The notes under the pieces are model-generated. The model did no database searches. It was not told the DNA's origin and saw only the letters and a program-made list of their open reading frames with translations. Made by a program: the position numbers and the translations under genes. A stretch of DNA of 51,639 bases from Nemertoderma westbladi (taxonomy: Eukaryota; Xenacoelomorpha; Nemertodermatida; Nemertodermatidae), in the NCBI GenBank assembly GCA_032718475.1, contig JAUCBJ010003856.1, forward strand, positions 1 through 51,639. The letters are read 5' to 3'. Below, piece by piece: positions 33,801 to 43,872 of this stretch (position 1 is its first letter; every line of letters starts with the position of its first letter).

Positions 33801-34803
33801 CCCATTGTTGCTCGCTGTTGCTCATTGTTGGTCGTTGTTGCTCGTTGTTGCTCATTGTTGCTCATTGTTTCTCATTTTTGCTCGTTGTTGCTCATTGTTG
33901 GTCATTGTTGCTCATTGTTACTCGCTGTTGTACTTTATTATTGCTCGTTGTTGCTCATTGTTGCTCGTTGTTGCTCATTGTTGCTCGTTGTTGCTCATTG
34001 TTGCTCATTGTTACCCATTGTTGCACGTTGTTGCTCATTGTTGCTCGTTGTTGCTCATTGTTGCTCGTTGTTGCCCATTGTTGCTCGCTGTTGCTCATTG
34101 TTGGGCGTTGTTGCTCGTTGTTGCTCATTGTTGCTCATTGTTTCTCATTGTTGCTCGTTGTTGCTCATTGTTGCTTGTTGTTGTTCATTGTTGCTCGTTG
34201 TTGCTCATTGTGGCCCATTGTTGCTCGTTGTTGCTCGTTGTTGCTCATTGTTGCCCATTGTTGCTCGCTGTTGCTCATTGTTTGTCGTTGTTGCTCGTTG
34301 TTGCTCATTGTTGCTCATTGTTTCTCATTTTTGCTCGTTGTTGCTCATTGTTGGTCATTGTTGCTCATTGTTACTCGCTGTTGTACTTTATTATTGCTCG
34401 TTGTGGCCATTGTTGCTCGTTGTTGCTCATTGTTGCTCATTGTTGTTCGTTGTTGCTCATTGTTGCTCGTTGTTGCTCGTTGTTGCTCATTGTTGCCCAT
34501 TGTTGCTCGTTGCTGCTCATTGTTGCTCGTTGTTGCTCATTGTTACTCGTTGTTGCTCATTGTTGCACGTTGTTGCTCATTGTTGCTCATTGTTGCTCGT
34601 TGTTGCTCATTGTTGCTCATTGTTGCTCGTTGTTGCTCGTTGTTGCTCGTTGTTGCTCATTGTTGCCCATTGTTGCTCGTTGCTGCTCATTGTTGCTCGT
34701 TGTTGCTCATTGTTGCTCGTTGTTGCTCGTTGTTGCTCGTTGTGCATTTTAGCACCTACCCATTTGTGGGCGATGACTGACTAATTCAAGAGCTTGAGTT
34801 TTA

Positions 34804-35522
34804 GATACTTTTGATTTGATTATTACAATGATAAATTCAAAGTGCAATATTTTGGCAATATATTATACTTTCGACCAATATACAATACCTGCGGTACTCA
34901 ATGGAACAATAATAATACAATAATTAATAAGTTGTAAAACATTATTACATTAATTCTCATCTGTAAGTAAACACCATAGAATAATATTGATAATGATTCC
35001 CTATCTATTTAAAACCAAGACAATAGATTAGCGACTTTCAAAGTCGCGTTACGGCTACTCTGAAAATTAGCCGTAACGCGACTTTCAGTAACGCGACAGT
35101 AGCCTTACCGCCACGGCGCAGTGGCGGTACGGCTAATGTCGCGTTACGGCTAATTTTCATAGTAGCCCTAACGCGACTTTGAAAGTCGCGGTGCGGCTAC
35201 TCAAAAAGTCGCGTTACGGCTAATTGTCGCGTTACGGCTAATCTATTGTCATCAATCATGTTTTACATAGGGAATCATTATTACTATTATTCTATGGTGT
35301 TTACGTATAGATGAGGTCCGAAAAATGTAATGTAATAATGTTTTACAGCATGGGAGTATCCGGGGGGGGGGGGGGATTTTAACTAAAATAACTTAATTTA
35401 TTAATTATTGCATTATTATTGTTGTATTGAGTGCCACAGTACACTACACAGTACCATAGGTATATTGGTCGAAAGTATATCACTTTGAATTTATCATTAT
35501 AATAATGAAATCAAAAGTATCT
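34804..35522. mobile_element. Fold-back element with CGCGTTACGGCTAA core
   Basis: The left arm starts AGATACTTTTGATTTGATTA (34804) and the right arm ends with its complement at 35522. Both arms share AATTCAAAGT, TTTCGACCAATATAC, AACAATAATAATRCAATAAT, ACATTATTACATTA, AAACACCATAGAATA and GACAATAGATTAG. The centre (35035-35245) is dense in short inverted motifs of GTCGCGTTACGGCTAA. The right arm has an extra segment with a G-run at 35362-35374. No protein frame. Confidence 0.75.
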
Positions 35523-35924
35523 TATACTAAAGGTCTTGAAATGAGGCATTTGGTTCGGTGGTGGGTTGGGAACAAATGGTTCAGCCGCGAAGGGGTGGTT
35601 CACTACACCAACATGCCAGTCGGGATCACCACCCCCTCCCAATGTAGTTGGACCTTCAACTGGGTGATCGGCGGCCGGAAGGACGGCCATTGCCTGCTTG
35701 TCAATCCCCAAACAGAACGCCGTAATGGTCTAGGTGGAGAGCCAGGAGTTGGTTAACAACATCGATAAGAAGTAGTGGAATATGTTCCAAAAAACCATTC
35801 TTGCTTCTTTGGCTGTTATTATTGGCTTTAATCGGTACCTGTGCTTGAGGCTGTGACTAAGAATACAATATAATACAATATTACATTGAATGTGAGGTTG
35901 TCGAAGAACATACAGTATGAAAGA
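35523..35924. other. GC-richer spacer between palindromic copies
   Basis: Contains an 83-codon plus frame and a 66-codon minus frame with no recognisable domain. Not called as a gene. Confidence 0.4.
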
Positions 35925-36115
35925 TTGTAAAATCCCCCCCCCCCCCCGGATACTCCCATTCTGTAAAACATTATTACATTACATTTTTCGGACCTCATCT
36001 ATACGTAAACACCATAGAATACTATTGATAATGATTCCCTATGTAAAACCAAGACAATAGATTAGCCGTAACGCGACAATTAGCCGTAACGCGACTTTTT
36101 GAGTAGCCGTAGTAG
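35925..36115 (+). repeat. Third copy of the fold-back arm
   Basis: Inverse of 35160-35385: C-run, GGATACTCCCATTCTGTAAAA, ACATTTTTCGGACCTCATCT, then GACAATAGATTAGCCGTAAC. With that segment it forms a second, overlapping inverted repeat of about 950 bp. Confidence 0.75.
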
Positions 36116-36123
36116 CGTAAAGG

Positions 36124-36440
36124 TCGCATCCTATTGGAACAAAGTTCGTAACCTAGGGTTCATTAGAACAAAGTTCGCATCCTACTGGAACAAAGTTCGC
36201 AAATATTGAACAAAGTTCGCATCACATTAGAACAAAGTTTGTAACTATTGGAACAAAGTTCGTAACTATTGGAACAAAGTTCGCAACTATTGGAACAAAG
36301 TTTGTAACTATTGGAACAAAGTTCGCAACTATTGGAACAAAGTTTGTAACTATTGGAACAAAGTTCGCAACTATTGGAACAAAGTTCGCAACCCATTGGA
36401 ACAAAGTTCACAACCCGTTGGAACAAAGTTCGCAAAAGTA
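36124..36440 (+). repeat. ~20-bp minisatellite (ATTGGAACAAAGTTCGYAAC)
   Basis: About fifteen units of ATTGGAACAAAGTTCGCAACT with CGT/TGT variants. Early units near 36124-36235 are more diverged and irregularly spaced. The minus frame reading ANFVPIVTNFVPI is a repeat product, not a gene. Confidence 0.9.
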
Positions 36441-37425
36441 GGTTTTGGAACAACGTACCGTACACGCTTAGCTTACCAGAAGTAAAGGAAATTCCAGGTA
36501 GGGTAGCACAACACATTGATCACCAGCGAGACGTCATGTTAGATTTTAACCATTTAATGACAGTGATGGTCTCTTATTACATTTACTGTACAAACCAGAG
36601 TAAATATTGACTAAACCCATGTCAGTAAACATTAATTCTGGCAGTTGAAGTATAGAAACTTAACAAAATTACTTCTAATCTGCGGAAAATATTTTTATTA
36701 TGTTGAGGATTAACTAATTCTGGGTGTGTGCAGCAGCATCCGCAAAGGGTTTGCCTTCAACCGACTATATTGTCGGTTTCTGGAAATTAGTCCGCTTGAG
36801 TATCTCAGTATAGGTGTGGATTTTGCCGAGAAACATTTAAACATGAATTCATTCAGTGATTATGTATTGGCAGTCCTTGCTGGGCTCTTAATGCTGAGGG
36901 CACTACATCCATGGATGAAAATAAGTTTAGTCGCGTTTTGGCAACTGACGCGATTCGGAAACACATAAGGAAGCGATTCGGTTTAAAAGTAAATGTATAC
37001 TTTATGCATTAATTGATTATAACTCTTAACATAATTTCAATACTTCACGACCGCTGGGTAAAATTAAACCCTTAAACTTCCTGAAACGGTATAGAAAGAG
37101 ACACCTTTTTAAGATTAAAATAATACAGGTTTCACTTGTTATGTAAAACCCAAATACATTTTTAAAAAAAAATAATTATTATTAACTTATTATTTTACAC
37201 CCTACGATATATTTTTTCACATAATCGATTTAAGCATCTGAGTTAAGTATACTTTACCATAAAGGTTATTTATGTGAACTTTTATTCTAAAGTAAGTAAC
37301 ATATAGAAGTAACCAATCCCTGAATAATAGTAAAAGCAGTCGTCTCATTGGTCGTTGAGGCATACAAAGTAAACAAACAGTCGGCCGGCCGAAACCAGAG
37401 ATGACAAGAAGGTTCCTCTGTCAAA
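36441..37425. other. Non-coding interval, nothing recognised
   Basis: An 80-codon plus frame at 36726-36968 has no recognisable domain. AT-rich elsewhere. Confidence 0.45.
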
Positions 37426-38846
37426 AGCTGCTACACAAAGGTATGGCTGGGCGCTACTCCTATCTGCTACGTGCTACACAAAGGTAGGGCTGGGCGCTAC
37501 TCTTATCTGCTACCCGCTACTCGAGGGTAGGGCTGGGCGCTACTCCTATCTGCTACCCGCTACTCGAGGGTAGGGCTGGGCGCTACTGCTACCCGCTACA
37601 CAAAGGTAGGGCTGGACGCTACTCTTATCTGCTACCCGCTATACAAAGGTAGGGCTGGACGCTACTCTTATCTGCTACCCGCTACTCGAGGGTAGGGCTG
37701 GGCGCTACTCCTATCTGTTACCCGCTACACAAAGGTAGGGCTGGACGCTACTCTTATCTGCTACCCGCTATTCGAGGGTAAGGCTGGGTGCTACTCCTAT
37801 CTGCTAACCGCTACACAAAGGTAGGGCTGGGCGCTACTCCTATCTGCTACCCGCTACCCGAGGGTAGGGCTGGGCGCTACTCCTATCTGCTACCCGCTCT
37901 CGAGGGTAGGGCTGGGCGCTACTCCTATCTGTTACCTGCTACACAAAGGTAGGGCTGTGCGCTACTCCTATCTGTTACCCGCTACACAAAGGTAGGGCTG
38001 GGCGCTACTCCTATCTGCTACCCGCTACACAAAGGTAGGGTTGGACGCTACTCTTATCTGCTACCCGCTACTCGAGGGTCGGGCTGGGCGCTACTCCTAT
38101 CTGCTACCCGCTACACAAAGGTAGGGCTGTGCGCTACTCCTATCTGTTACCCGCTACACAAAGCTAGGACTGGGCGCTACTCCTATCTGTTACCCGCTAC
38201 ACAAAGCTAGGGCTGGGCGCTACTCCTATCTGTTACCCGCTACACAAAGGTAGGGCTGTGCGCTACTCCTATCTGTTACCCGCTACACAAAGGTAGGGCT
38301 GGGCGCTACTCCTATCTGCTACCCGCTACACAACGGTAGGGTTGGATGCTACTCTTATCTGCTACCCGCTACTCGAGGGTCGGGCTGGGCGCTACTCCTA
38401 TCTGCTACCCTCTACACAAAGGTAGGGTTGGACGCTACTCTTATCTGCTACCCGCTACTCGAGGGTCGGGCTGGGCGCTACTCCTATCTGCTACCCGCTA
38501 CACAAAGGTAGGGCTGCGCGCTACTCCTATCTGTTACCCGCTACACAAAGCTAGGACTGGGCGCTACTCCTATCTGTTACCCGCTACACAAAGCTAGGGC
38601 TGGGCGCTACTCCTATCTGTTACCCGCTACACAAAGGTAGGGCTGTGCGCTACTCCTATCTGCTACCCGCTACACAAAGGTAGGGTTGGACGCTACTCTT
38701 ATCTGCTACCCGCTACTCGAGGGTCGGGCTGGGCGCTACTCCTATCTGCTACCCGCTACACAAAGGTAGGGCTGGGCGCTACTCCTATCTGCTACCCGCT
38801 ACACAAAGGTAGGGTTGGACGCTACTCTTATCTGCTACCCGCTACT
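37426..38846 (+). repeat. 43-bp minisatellite, about 33 copies, two variant types
   Basis: The unit contains GGTAGGGCTGGGCGCTACTC, CTATCTGCTACCCGCTA and a 7-9-base joint that is either CACAAA or CTCGAGGG. The two joint types are interspersed, with subtypes (GGTTGGACGCTACTCTTATC; AAGCTAGG). Groups of three to four units recur together, so expansion was by multi-unit blocks. The plus frame at 38346-38597 is a repeat product. Confidence 0.92.
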
Positions 38847-39080
38847 GTTTTTTGGCAAGCACTCTAAAATTATTTTGACAGGTTGTTAAAAGTCGGTAGA
38901 GGTTTTTTTGAACCAAATTTCATGAAATCCATTGAGATATCACAAAATATGGATAGGGGATAACCAATGGGAAAAGAAAAGGAGATACCAGTACTGAAAA
39001 TAGCGGGAACATTTGAAATATATTGTTCTTAAACTTTAGATGCGTTTATCTCGGAATTGTATTTTTCACATTTTTTTTCA
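38847..39080. other. Short spacer before the LINE ORF
   Basis: May be LINE 5' untranslated sequence; the LINE 5' end cannot be fixed from one copy. Confidence 0.35.
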
Positions 39081-40691
39081 ATGAACGCACGCTCGCTGAA
39101 AGCACAGAGCAAACAGGGTGACATGGTCGCTCTGGCAATGGAATATAACATCGACATCATCTGCATCCAAGAACATCGGATTTGTCATGAAGACACTGCC
39201 ATGAAGTACAATGACATTGGAAATGGATGGACGTTAGTAACAAGCTCAGCAGTAAGAAACTCGGCCAATGCATCAATTGGTGGAGTAGGAATTCTGCTAA
39301 GCCCATTTGCACTTAAGACCCTAAACAACATCGAATCTATAAATTCCAGGGTTATGATCGCAACATTTGATGGGAATCCCAAGACAACAGTTATATGTTG
39401 CTACAGTCCAACCAATGCATCAGAGCCAGAACAAGCAGTCAAGTTTTATGAAGAACTGACTGGACTTATTAAGGACATCCCGAAACACAATGTTAAAGTC
39501 ATTGCTGGTGACCTGAATGCGCAAATTGGCCCAGAAGACATCAAGGGTTACACCTATAACACCAGTTCTAACAGAAATGGGTACTTACTCTTAGACCTAA
39601 TGGAAGAATGTGAATTGATACCAACAAACAACACATTCGAAAAGAGTAAGGGGAAGCTATGGACCTTTCAATACCCTAATGGAACCAAAGCACAACTGGA
39701 TTACATCCTTATAAACAAAAAGTGGAGAAATAGCATGATCAACTGCGAGGCATACAGCTCGTTCAACCTAATTGGTTCGGACCGCAGAATTGTGACTGCA
39801 GAGATCAGACTCAGTTTAAGAGCCAGCAAACCCAGGACAAGCAAGCAAATCAACTATGACTGGGAGAAACTCAGAACTGACAATGCTGTAAAGGATGCTT
39901 ATACAGTAGAAGTTCAAAACCGCTTTGAAGCACTTCAGTCAATGGATGAAGACCAATCCACCGATTCAATATACCAGAATATAATAACAGCCCACAAGGA
40001 ATCAGCTAAGAGGCATATCCCCCAGAAACCTAAACGAAAACAGTATGTGCCATGGCAAAACTCTGAGGTTACTTGTAAGAGAGAAGATCTTAAGATAGCC
40101 TACAAAGTAAAAACCGAACAACCAACAACCAAAAACATTAACAAGGTTGAGAAAGCTAAGGACGATCTTAAATTGGCCTACAACATCAGCCAGGAAAAGT
40201 ACATACAGGATAAAACTGAAGCAATTACAACTGCTCACATACAGCAACAATCAAGACTTACCTGGCAAACTGTAAATGAGGTATCTGGTCGGAAAAGTTC
40301 TGCAAAGGGGCGCCTCAAAGCCGATAGTCCTGAAGAACGTGTTGGGAAGTGGAAAAATCACTTCAGCAACTTGCTTGGGCAGCCACCAAACATCGAGGTC
40401 AGCCCTACAAGGAAAATATATGACAAGACACTACCTATAGAAACAGGGGACTTCACACCTGCCGAACTCCAAAGAAGCATTAAAAGCATGTCCAATAATA
40501 AAGCGAGTGGATTAGATGAAATCCCAGCGGAGGTATGGAAAACCGGAGTGCTAAATAGACCATTATTGAATGTTTGCAACCGGATGTTAAAAGGGGAAAA
40601 GCCACCACCAATTTGGACTAAAGGTCAACTAAAGCCTCTCCCCAAGAAAGGAGACCTCGGCATACCAACAAACTATCGTGGGATCTGTCTG
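39081..40691 (+). CDS. LINE ORF2, endonuclease plus start of reverse transcriptase (interrupted)
   Basis: Open frame of 537 codons from the first ATG (39081, MNARSLKAQ) to the BEL/Pao insertion. Seen: an APE-type endonuclease with ICIQEHRI, GDLNAQIG (near 39510), LWTFQYPNGTKAQLDYIL (near 39660) and SDRRIV in place of SDH; then a linker rich in Lys/Gln; then RT motifs NNKASGLDEIPAEVWKTG (near 40495) and LPKKGD...TNYRGICL (to 40691). The motif style points to an RTE-like APE LINE (inferred). The frame extends upstream without an ATG to about 39057. No ORF1 is seen. The product would nick DNA and prime cDNA synthesis, but here it would end within the LTR a few codons past the junction. Confidence 0.85.
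40687..40691. repeat. 5-bp target-site duplication GTCTG (left)
   Basis: GTCTG precedes the BEL/Pao LTR and recurs at 51427-51431. Counted once, the LINE frame is continuous. Confidence 0.93.
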
Positions 40692-41914
40692 TGTAAAAGC
40701 TTTTGCGGAATTGCCCGGTTATTTTCCCCGTAAAGTACTCTGTAGTTGGTTTAGCAGGCATAAAAGGCCGTGTCATTGCTGTACCGGTGTTTTTAGGGGA
40801 CATAAAAGCTATTTCTTCTGTATGTGTACTTTAGAGGACATAATTAGCAATTCTATGACGCAACGCCCTAGATCCTCTTGAAACAGTGTCATTACTATGA
40901 CGACAGCTAACGGCTGAGCTTTACATGTGTAGCTTGCCCGGAGCCTTGCCTTGGTTCTTTGTTCTGCTCAGCTCAAAATGACGACATCTATCAGCTGTGT
41001 CCACGTGGAGCTCTTTGCCATTCGACCAATCAGAGATTCCCTCTTTGTGTAAAAGCTGTACAGCAGAATTACAGGGTTCAGTACTGACGTTTCCCCCACG
41101 CCTAGAACACCGGCCGGGGAATGTTTTCTGACATTAGAGCGTCTTTAATTATAAGATCATCAAACGGTTATCACGGTTTTGCACCTTGGCATCTGTAAAA
41201 GCTCACCCTGACGTAAACTGCTTTTCGCCGCATTATTTACTGCTATTTACTGTGTTGTTAATTGTATCGTTCGTTTACATATTATTATTGGGAAGAATAT
41301 TGATAACGATCTGAAAACCCAATCTTCTTGATACACTAAGGTTAGAGAGACCGGTTACATATAACAATTTGCGACATACATTATTGTGGTTTGTAGTGAG
41401 TTCAATGCTACTTAATAGGCCCTACAAATGTTGGTTGCTGTTCTCTTTATATATGATTAAAATCAGTGAATATCGGCAATTCATGTATGCAATTGTGTGC
41501 AATAGTCTGTGTGTGCTTGACCGAGTAACAAAGCATTTCCTAAAGAATGCACTTTGGTGATCTATAAGACATACCGTTGTGCATAGTGTAAGTCATAGCT
41601 CTGTTTAAATAGATAGAGCGCCACGTCCTAAAGGAACTGCTAATATTTCCCGAAAGTGAATAATATTTATCAGAGATTATATATTAACGATCAATCGAAT
41701 AGTACGGTAGGCCTGCACCGCAATCAAATTAAAGCATCCAAACCCAGTCTCCAGGGTATATCCAGCGGGTGAATGGTCGCGCACAGACTGGCTTTGGCTA
41801 ATGTTAGAATTATTATAGGTGTTCAATACTTGTCATAGGCTGGAGTAGATTTATAACCTAGAAGACATATAGATTTGGCGGGTTAAACTGCCAAAGGTCT
41901 TAAAAGCGCGAACA
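40692..41914 (+). repeat. BEL/Pao 5' LTR, 1223 bp
   Basis: Direct repeat of 50219-51426 with TG/CA ends. It contains no ORF of note and would hold the element promoter. Confidence 0.93.
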
Positions 41915-42030
41915 ATAACCGTTTGTAAAATTCTTGATTGCAGTGTAGGCAATAAATACAGTTTAATATTGTTCTGGTAAGAACAATAACAGTTTATAGG
42001 ATCTTGATTGCGGCGTAAGCGATCAAGACT
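41911..42030 (+). repeat. 72-bp direct repeat at the start of the BEL/Pao leader
   Basis: ACAATAACCGTTTGTAAAAT and ACAATAACAGTTTATAGGAT begin near-identical copies 72 bp apart, each followed by TTCTTGATTGC/TCTTGATTGC. The first copy starts in the last bases of the LTR. Confidence 0.65.
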
Positions 42031-42259
42031 AAAGTACCGGTCGACCGGTAACCAGTAGGCCTGACTGCCTGATCATCCGGACCGGTACTTACAACAGTAC
42101 AGGTACAGCAGTATTATTCGATTTTGATAATTATATACCGGTAGGTCTTGATATTAAATCGGGGACTGCAGCCCTGGTTTTTTATTGGGATTTTTACTTA
42201 TTTCTGTCAGTTTTATTTACTAGTAGGCTAATATTGAGCAGAAGGCGTGTAACCCTGCT

Positions 42260-42850
42260 CAGATTGTACAGATAATTTGTAGGCCGAACTGTTGTTCTGA
42301 CTGTTATTAGGTCTGAAGAGATTGCTGCGTGTGTAGAGTTTGTCTGATAAAGTGCCAGTTAGTAAGTTGGGGCATCTTGAGTTGTAAGGTCAACCCCCTC
42401 CTAAAGAATAAGTCGTACTACCGTGTTAGAACGCATACTAACTAACCATTTCGGAATCTGCATATACTGTAGTTTATTTAGGCTTGATAGTAGTCTGCCA
42501 GCGTTTTAGCCTGTGTTTGTTTGTGTGGTCTGTTCAGGTACCGTAATAGTTATTACTCAGATATTTTGTAGGCTGGATTGTTATCTAGCTGTTATTAGAT
42601 CTGAAGAGATTACTGCGTGTGTAGAGTCTGTCCGATAAAGTGCCAGTTATTAAGTTGGGGCATCTTGAGTTGTAAGGTCAACCCCCTCCTAAAGAATAAG
42701 TCGTACTACCGTGTTAGAACGCATACTAACTAACCATTTTGGAATCTGCACATACTGTAGTTTATTTAGGCTTGATGGTAGTCTGCCAGCGTTTGGTTTG
42801 TATTTTGTTTGAGTATTCTGTACGGGTAGCGTAATATTTATTATTCAGAG
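42260..42850 (+). repeat. 288-bp tandem duplication in the BEL/Pao leader
   Basis: CTGTTATTAGRTCTGAAGAG starts matching blocks at about 42301 and 42589. They run through AGTTGGGGCATCTTGAGTTG, the CCCCCTCCTAAAGAATAAG block and GTCTGCCAGCG. Identity is high with a few substitutions. The leader is non-coding. Confidence 0.85.
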
Positions 42851-43872
42851 TTTATGCGATTATTCGCAACATTCATATCCCTAAGTTTATTCCTACAGTA
42901 ATTGTGCTTGTTATATATACCGTTATAGTTAAATTAACCCCGGTACTACACGGGCTGCTTGGCGTAGGTAAAGACTGGTGATTTTGTGCACCGGTCACTC
43001 CAGCAGATGCCGTGGTTCTTTTAGCTGTTCAAGTATTTTTAACTACTGATTATTTGTTGTACCAGTACTTGTACCTAATTTAGGGTTTAGTGTACAGTGC
43101 TTTCCGAAGTTAATTAGTGTGTAGGCAGTATATTTGTGTTGTAAAGTGGTTAATAGGCACGTTGGTTCTGGTAGACCGCGGTAATTAACTTCTAGGTAGG
43201 GACACTCCGTGATAAATAACGTAATACCTATAGCGATACGGCTATAGGTCGTCAGACGGTGGTATTTTCCTATCTGGACAACGCAGTGTATTTACTACTA
43301 CTTATTATTTTCAAATACCGTAGTATCCTGTCCGTTTGTAATAACCAGATTTCTAACCCTTTGTTAGGCTGGTTTGTAGACTTCTTGTAAAATTACCCTA
43401 AAAATTCGTATTTGTGTTTTTTGTAATTTTTTGTGTTTATTTAGAGATTGTAATCTCACCCCGAATTGTACGTAATTGTAGTAATAAGTAACTTAGGAAG
43501 TAGAATTATTTGTTTTAGTGTCCAATAAGTAGTACTTCACTGAGAGCGCACAGCCTTTGTGTAGTGACTACTTCCCAGAAATAATAACATCTATTTCAAT
43601 ATTGTAACAAAACCCCTCATACGGGTACATATAAATCCACTAAATCTATTAATAAAATAGTAGGCCTGTTATACAACACTTAGGTCTTAATATCAGTTGG
43701 ACTGCTGCTCAAATAACGGTAATAAAGTAAGTAAAGTAACCAAGTAACCCCTAACATTCAGAAATTCAATTATTTTTAAAATAATTGACATACCGGTATT
43801 TACAATAGGCTTATTATATTTATTCTATAAATTTAGGCTGAAATCATACCGGTATTCTGTAATTAATTCTAG

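Larger units (their letters stand above)
22543..34744 (+). repeat. 12.2-kb 10-bp satellite (TTGTTGCTCR)n with solo LTR copies
   Basis: The array is built from TTGTTGCTCA and TTGTTGCTCG, often alternating. Ten is not a multiple of three and the unit has no stop on plus in any frame, so all three plus frames stay open for hundreds to about 1,500 codons and read variants of CCSLLLIVAR/HCCSLLLVVAH. The minus strand reads Asn/Gln-rich SNNEQQRAT runs where TGA is absent. A variant block (TTACTCGCTGTTGTACTTTA then TTATTGCTCG) recurs irregularly and marks longer duplicated segments. Two LTR copies interrupt the array at 27047 and 30287. There is no start context, splice site or codon bias, so no gene is called. 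Confidence 0.95.

Noticed and set aside
27610-34784. Further long plus ORFs and Asn/Gln-rich minus ORFs
   Set aside because: Same satellite as above; the minus frames are short and depend on absence of TGA in GAGCAACAATGA.
35505-35756. 83-codon plus ORF and its antisense
   Set aside because: No domain, no conserved copy seen; lies between palindromes.
36726-36968. 80-codon plus ORF
   Set aside because: No recognisable domain or context.
37426-38846. Possible CRISPR-like array
   Set aside because: Units are contiguous 43-bp tandem repeats without unique spacers, and the DNA is animal-like.
41369-41560. 63-codon ORF in the BEL/Pao LTR
   Set aside because: In the right LTR the same frame is broken by the 15-bp deletion region; no domain.
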